Source: Candidatus Aminicenantota bacterium (GTDB taxonomy: Bacteria > Acidobacteriota > Aminicenantia > JAMOAD01). Taken from it: a DNA stretch of 43,670 nucleotides. The stretch spans positions 1-43,670 of the forward strand of contig JALVQI010000062.1 of the NCBI GenBank assembly GCA_027031485.1, read 5' to 3'. Under the pieces are notes generated by a model. That model was given only the letters and a program-made list of their open reading frames with translations, was not told the origin of the DNA and did no database searches. A program made the translations under genes and the position numbers. Numbering within the stretch: the first letter of the stretch is position 1; every line of letters starts with the position of its first letter. Positions 42,516 to 43,670 of the stretch are shown here, one piece after another.

Positions 42516-43148
42516 TTACTTAATTCTCACTCCAATGTCATCACCTGCGGTAGCCGGTGTGGTCGTTCTATAATCCTGCCTAAATGATGTTTGAGCTACC
42601 TTGTTAGGACCAGCTGATAACACAAAAACCGCATAGTATTCATAATTTCCGCCAGTATACCAGAGGCTAATAACATTGGAGGAATAAACCACTCCCCATG
42701 GATCCGCTTTAAGATCCGTAAGATAAGGACCATTCCATTTTAACTCACCTGTAGTTTGATAAGCTGTTCCTCCCGGTGTTCCATTTGTTCCGGGCTGGTT
42801 TCTCATCAAATGATTTTCAAATATATCCTTTCTTCCGCTCCAAACAGCTGTGCTTTTCCCCCAAAATCTGGAATAACCGCCCGAATTCATGTCATTAGCT
42901 GTCGTTGGGCCATATAAGATATAAAGATAATCCGGATTTCCCGAAGTCCCGTTCGAAGTGGGCCACCTTCCGGTATCTTTGAAAAACGATGCCATAGCCG
43001 CACCCATAACCTGAACTTCATTTTTTGCTCTTGCGACTTTAGAATCATTGATATTTTTCATTATAGTTGGTGTCAGAATTGCGGCTAATATAGCAACCAC
43101 AGAAAGAACAACCACCATCTCAATAAGAGTAAAACCTTTTTTATTCAT
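42516..43148 (-). CDS. GspG-like prepilin, first gene of the operon
   Basis: The start is the ATG at 43148 (MNKKGFTLIEMVVVLSVVAIL), preceded by GGAGGTG; the ORF-track GTG at 43160 adds MEVK and would itself fall on the ribosome site. The 210-residue protein has Gly/Phe cleavage, Glu at +5 and GPYLTDLKADPWGVVYSS, GDDIGVRIK, closely related to the next gene. It is preceded by the strong promoter 43166-43194. Confidence 0.9.
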   Translation of the reverse strand: MNKKGFTLIEMVVVLSVVAILAAILTPTIMKNINDSKVARAKNEVQVMGAAMASFFKDTGRWPTSNGTSGNPDYLYILYGPTTANDMNSGGYSRFWGKSTAVWSGRKDIFENHLMRNQPGTNGTPGGTAYQTTGELKWNGPYLTDLKADPWGVVYSSNVISLWYTGGNYEYYAVFVLSAGPNKVAQTSFRQDYRTTTPATAGDDIGVRIK

Positions 43149-43165
43149 TTTCACCTCCACCTTGA

Positions 43166-43194
43166 ATTATAGTGCTTTTTTGCTTATTTTTCAA
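43166..43194 (-). promoter_or_regulatory. Promoter of the prepilin operon
   Basis: On the minus strand TTGAAA (plus 43189-43194) is 17 bp from a perfect TATAAT (plus 43166-43171). The expected start near 43159 overlaps the ribosome binding site region, giving a short leader of about 11 nt. Confidence 0.7.
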
Positions 43195-43345
43195 GCTTAC
43201 CTTTTTGCTTGAAGTTACAATTTGTTTCAAATAATCTAAAACCTCTCACAAATTTATTTTTTTCACTTACGATAATTAAAATTTGAGTTTGCTAAAGTTA
43301 GCGGAAATGAAATTCAGTTTTATCTCAGTTTTTATCCGAGGATCA

Positions 43346-43371
43346 GTGTGCCAATTCGAAAATTGGCACAC
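43346..43371. terminator. Strong hairpin downstream of the outer-membrane gene
   Basis: GTGTGCCAATT and AATTGGCACAC form an 11-bp perfect stem with a CGAA loop, 19 bp past the stop at 43390. The minus-strand sequence after the stem lacks a T-run, so it may block or end the message without being a textbook intrinsic terminator. The rest of the 43195-43389 gap shows only AT-rich sequence and a near repeat of TCAGTTTTATC. Confidence 0.5.
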
Positions 43372-43389
43372 CTTGAATCAAAGACGGGA

Positions 43390-43670
43390 CTAAAAGCTAT
43401 ATTTTATCTTCACATAGACCATATCATTTTTGTTGAATCGTCCGAACATTCCCTTGTCACCGTAGAAAATATTAGCACCTAAAAGAATATTCACACCATC
43501 TGTAAGGTCATAGGAAATCTTAGGCCTGATCAAACCATCATTGTCAGTTAACCCTATGTATGAAAAAAACTCAAGATGAAGAGTATCTCCTTCAAGAAGG
43601 TCCTTTCTTGCAAGAAATGTCATGAGGTTGTTAACTTCATTGTTAACAATAAAATCATCATAATCAATTA
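43390..43670 (-). CDS. C-terminal part of an outer-membrane beta-barrel protein, truncated by window edge
   Basis: The frame is open to the window edge; the ORF-track Met at 43623 is internal, since the same frame continues upstream (DDFIVNNEVNNL). The visible 93 residues alternate as barrel strands (TLHLEFFSYIG, RPKISYDLTDGVNILLGANIFYG) and end MVYVKIKYSF; a terminal Phe after alternating aromatics is the usual outer-membrane beta-signal. Family cannot be told from this piece. Confidence 0.72.
   Translation of the reverse strand, partial: IDYDDFIVNNEVNNLMTFLARKDLLEGDTLHLEFFSYIGLTDNDGLIRPKISYDLTDGVNILLGANIFYGDKGMFGRFNKNDMVYVKIKYSF

Noticed and set aside
42146-42523. 125-residue plus-strand ORF
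   Set aside because: Antisense to the GspG-like prepilin gene and has no ribosome site.
43149-43160. GTG at 43160 as start of the first prepilin
   Set aside because: It overlaps the ribosome binding site of the ATG at 43148, which gives a standard short prepilin leader.

Overview
This window comes from an AT-rich, densely packed Gram-negative bacterial genome. Evidence for an outer membrane includes lipoprotein signal peptides, beta-barrel-like proteins, a TonB-type C-terminal domain and type II secretion-like prepilins. Many starts are TTG, GTG or (in one case) apparently ATT, genes overlap by 1-20 bp, and three convergent pairs are separated by only 3-5 bp. The mix (S9 peptidase, GH20/GH3 hydrolases, DUF4388 protein, Ser/Thr kinase with delta-proteobacterial/acidobacterial style motifs) suggests an uncultivated Acidobacteriota/Aminicenantes-like or related lineage; this taxonomic guess is inference only. 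I see no rRNA, tRNA or CRISPR array, and no gene-free stretch longer than 300 bp.

Layout. 1-121: possible end of an insertion sequence, with the first codons of a minus-strand gene behind an inverted repeat that covers its ribosome binding site. 197-5831: a four-gene plus-strand operon for amino-sugar/glycan use (NagB-like protein, PIG-L deacetylase, GH3 glycosidase, secreted beta-propeller glycosidase-like protein). 6001-8607: ispF and a UvrD/Rep helicase. 8611-14060 (minus): tdh-kbl threonine degradation genes followed by an unusual GH20 hexosaminidase-cyclophilin fusion and a lipoprotein. 14212-18369: divergent serine beta-lactamase-like lipoprotein and S9 peptidase. 18468-21118: a PilJ-type chemoreceptor, a small membrane protein and a B3/4-domain protein. 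21160-23703 (minus): yjbQ-fabD-tyrS. 23785-25047 (minus): conserved outer-membrane-like protein of unknown function. 25226-31823 (plus): a 1086-residue receiver-kinase-TM-TonB fusion, small coiled-coil protein, folC, sirtuin and mnmA. 31916-33631: aspS. 33635-35536 (minus): MacA/MacB-like adaptor and ATPase without a permease. 35625-37871: M23 peptidase. 37877-43148 (minus): an operon of four type II secretion-like prepilins and a DUF4388/SPOR-like membrane protein. 43390-43670: C-terminus of an outer-membrane protein running off the window.

Promoters are readable by eye: several have TTGACA/TTGAAA -35 boxes and TATAAT/TAAAAT/TATTAT -10 boxes 16-17 bp apart. At several genes the -10 box ends only 5-13 nt before the start codon and no Shine-Dalgarno is present, indicating leaderless or near-leaderless transcripts alongside ordinary SD-led genes.

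The most unusual items are the pseudo-receiver/kinase/TonB-C fusion, the GH20-cyclophilin fusion, a prepilin with an 11-cysteine insertion and an apparent ATT start, a NagB-like protein with altered catalytic residues next to a stand-alone PIG-L protein, an 18-bp element repeated just upstream of two TTGACA promoters, and perfect palindromes at the ispF promoter and upstream of the S9 peptidase gene.
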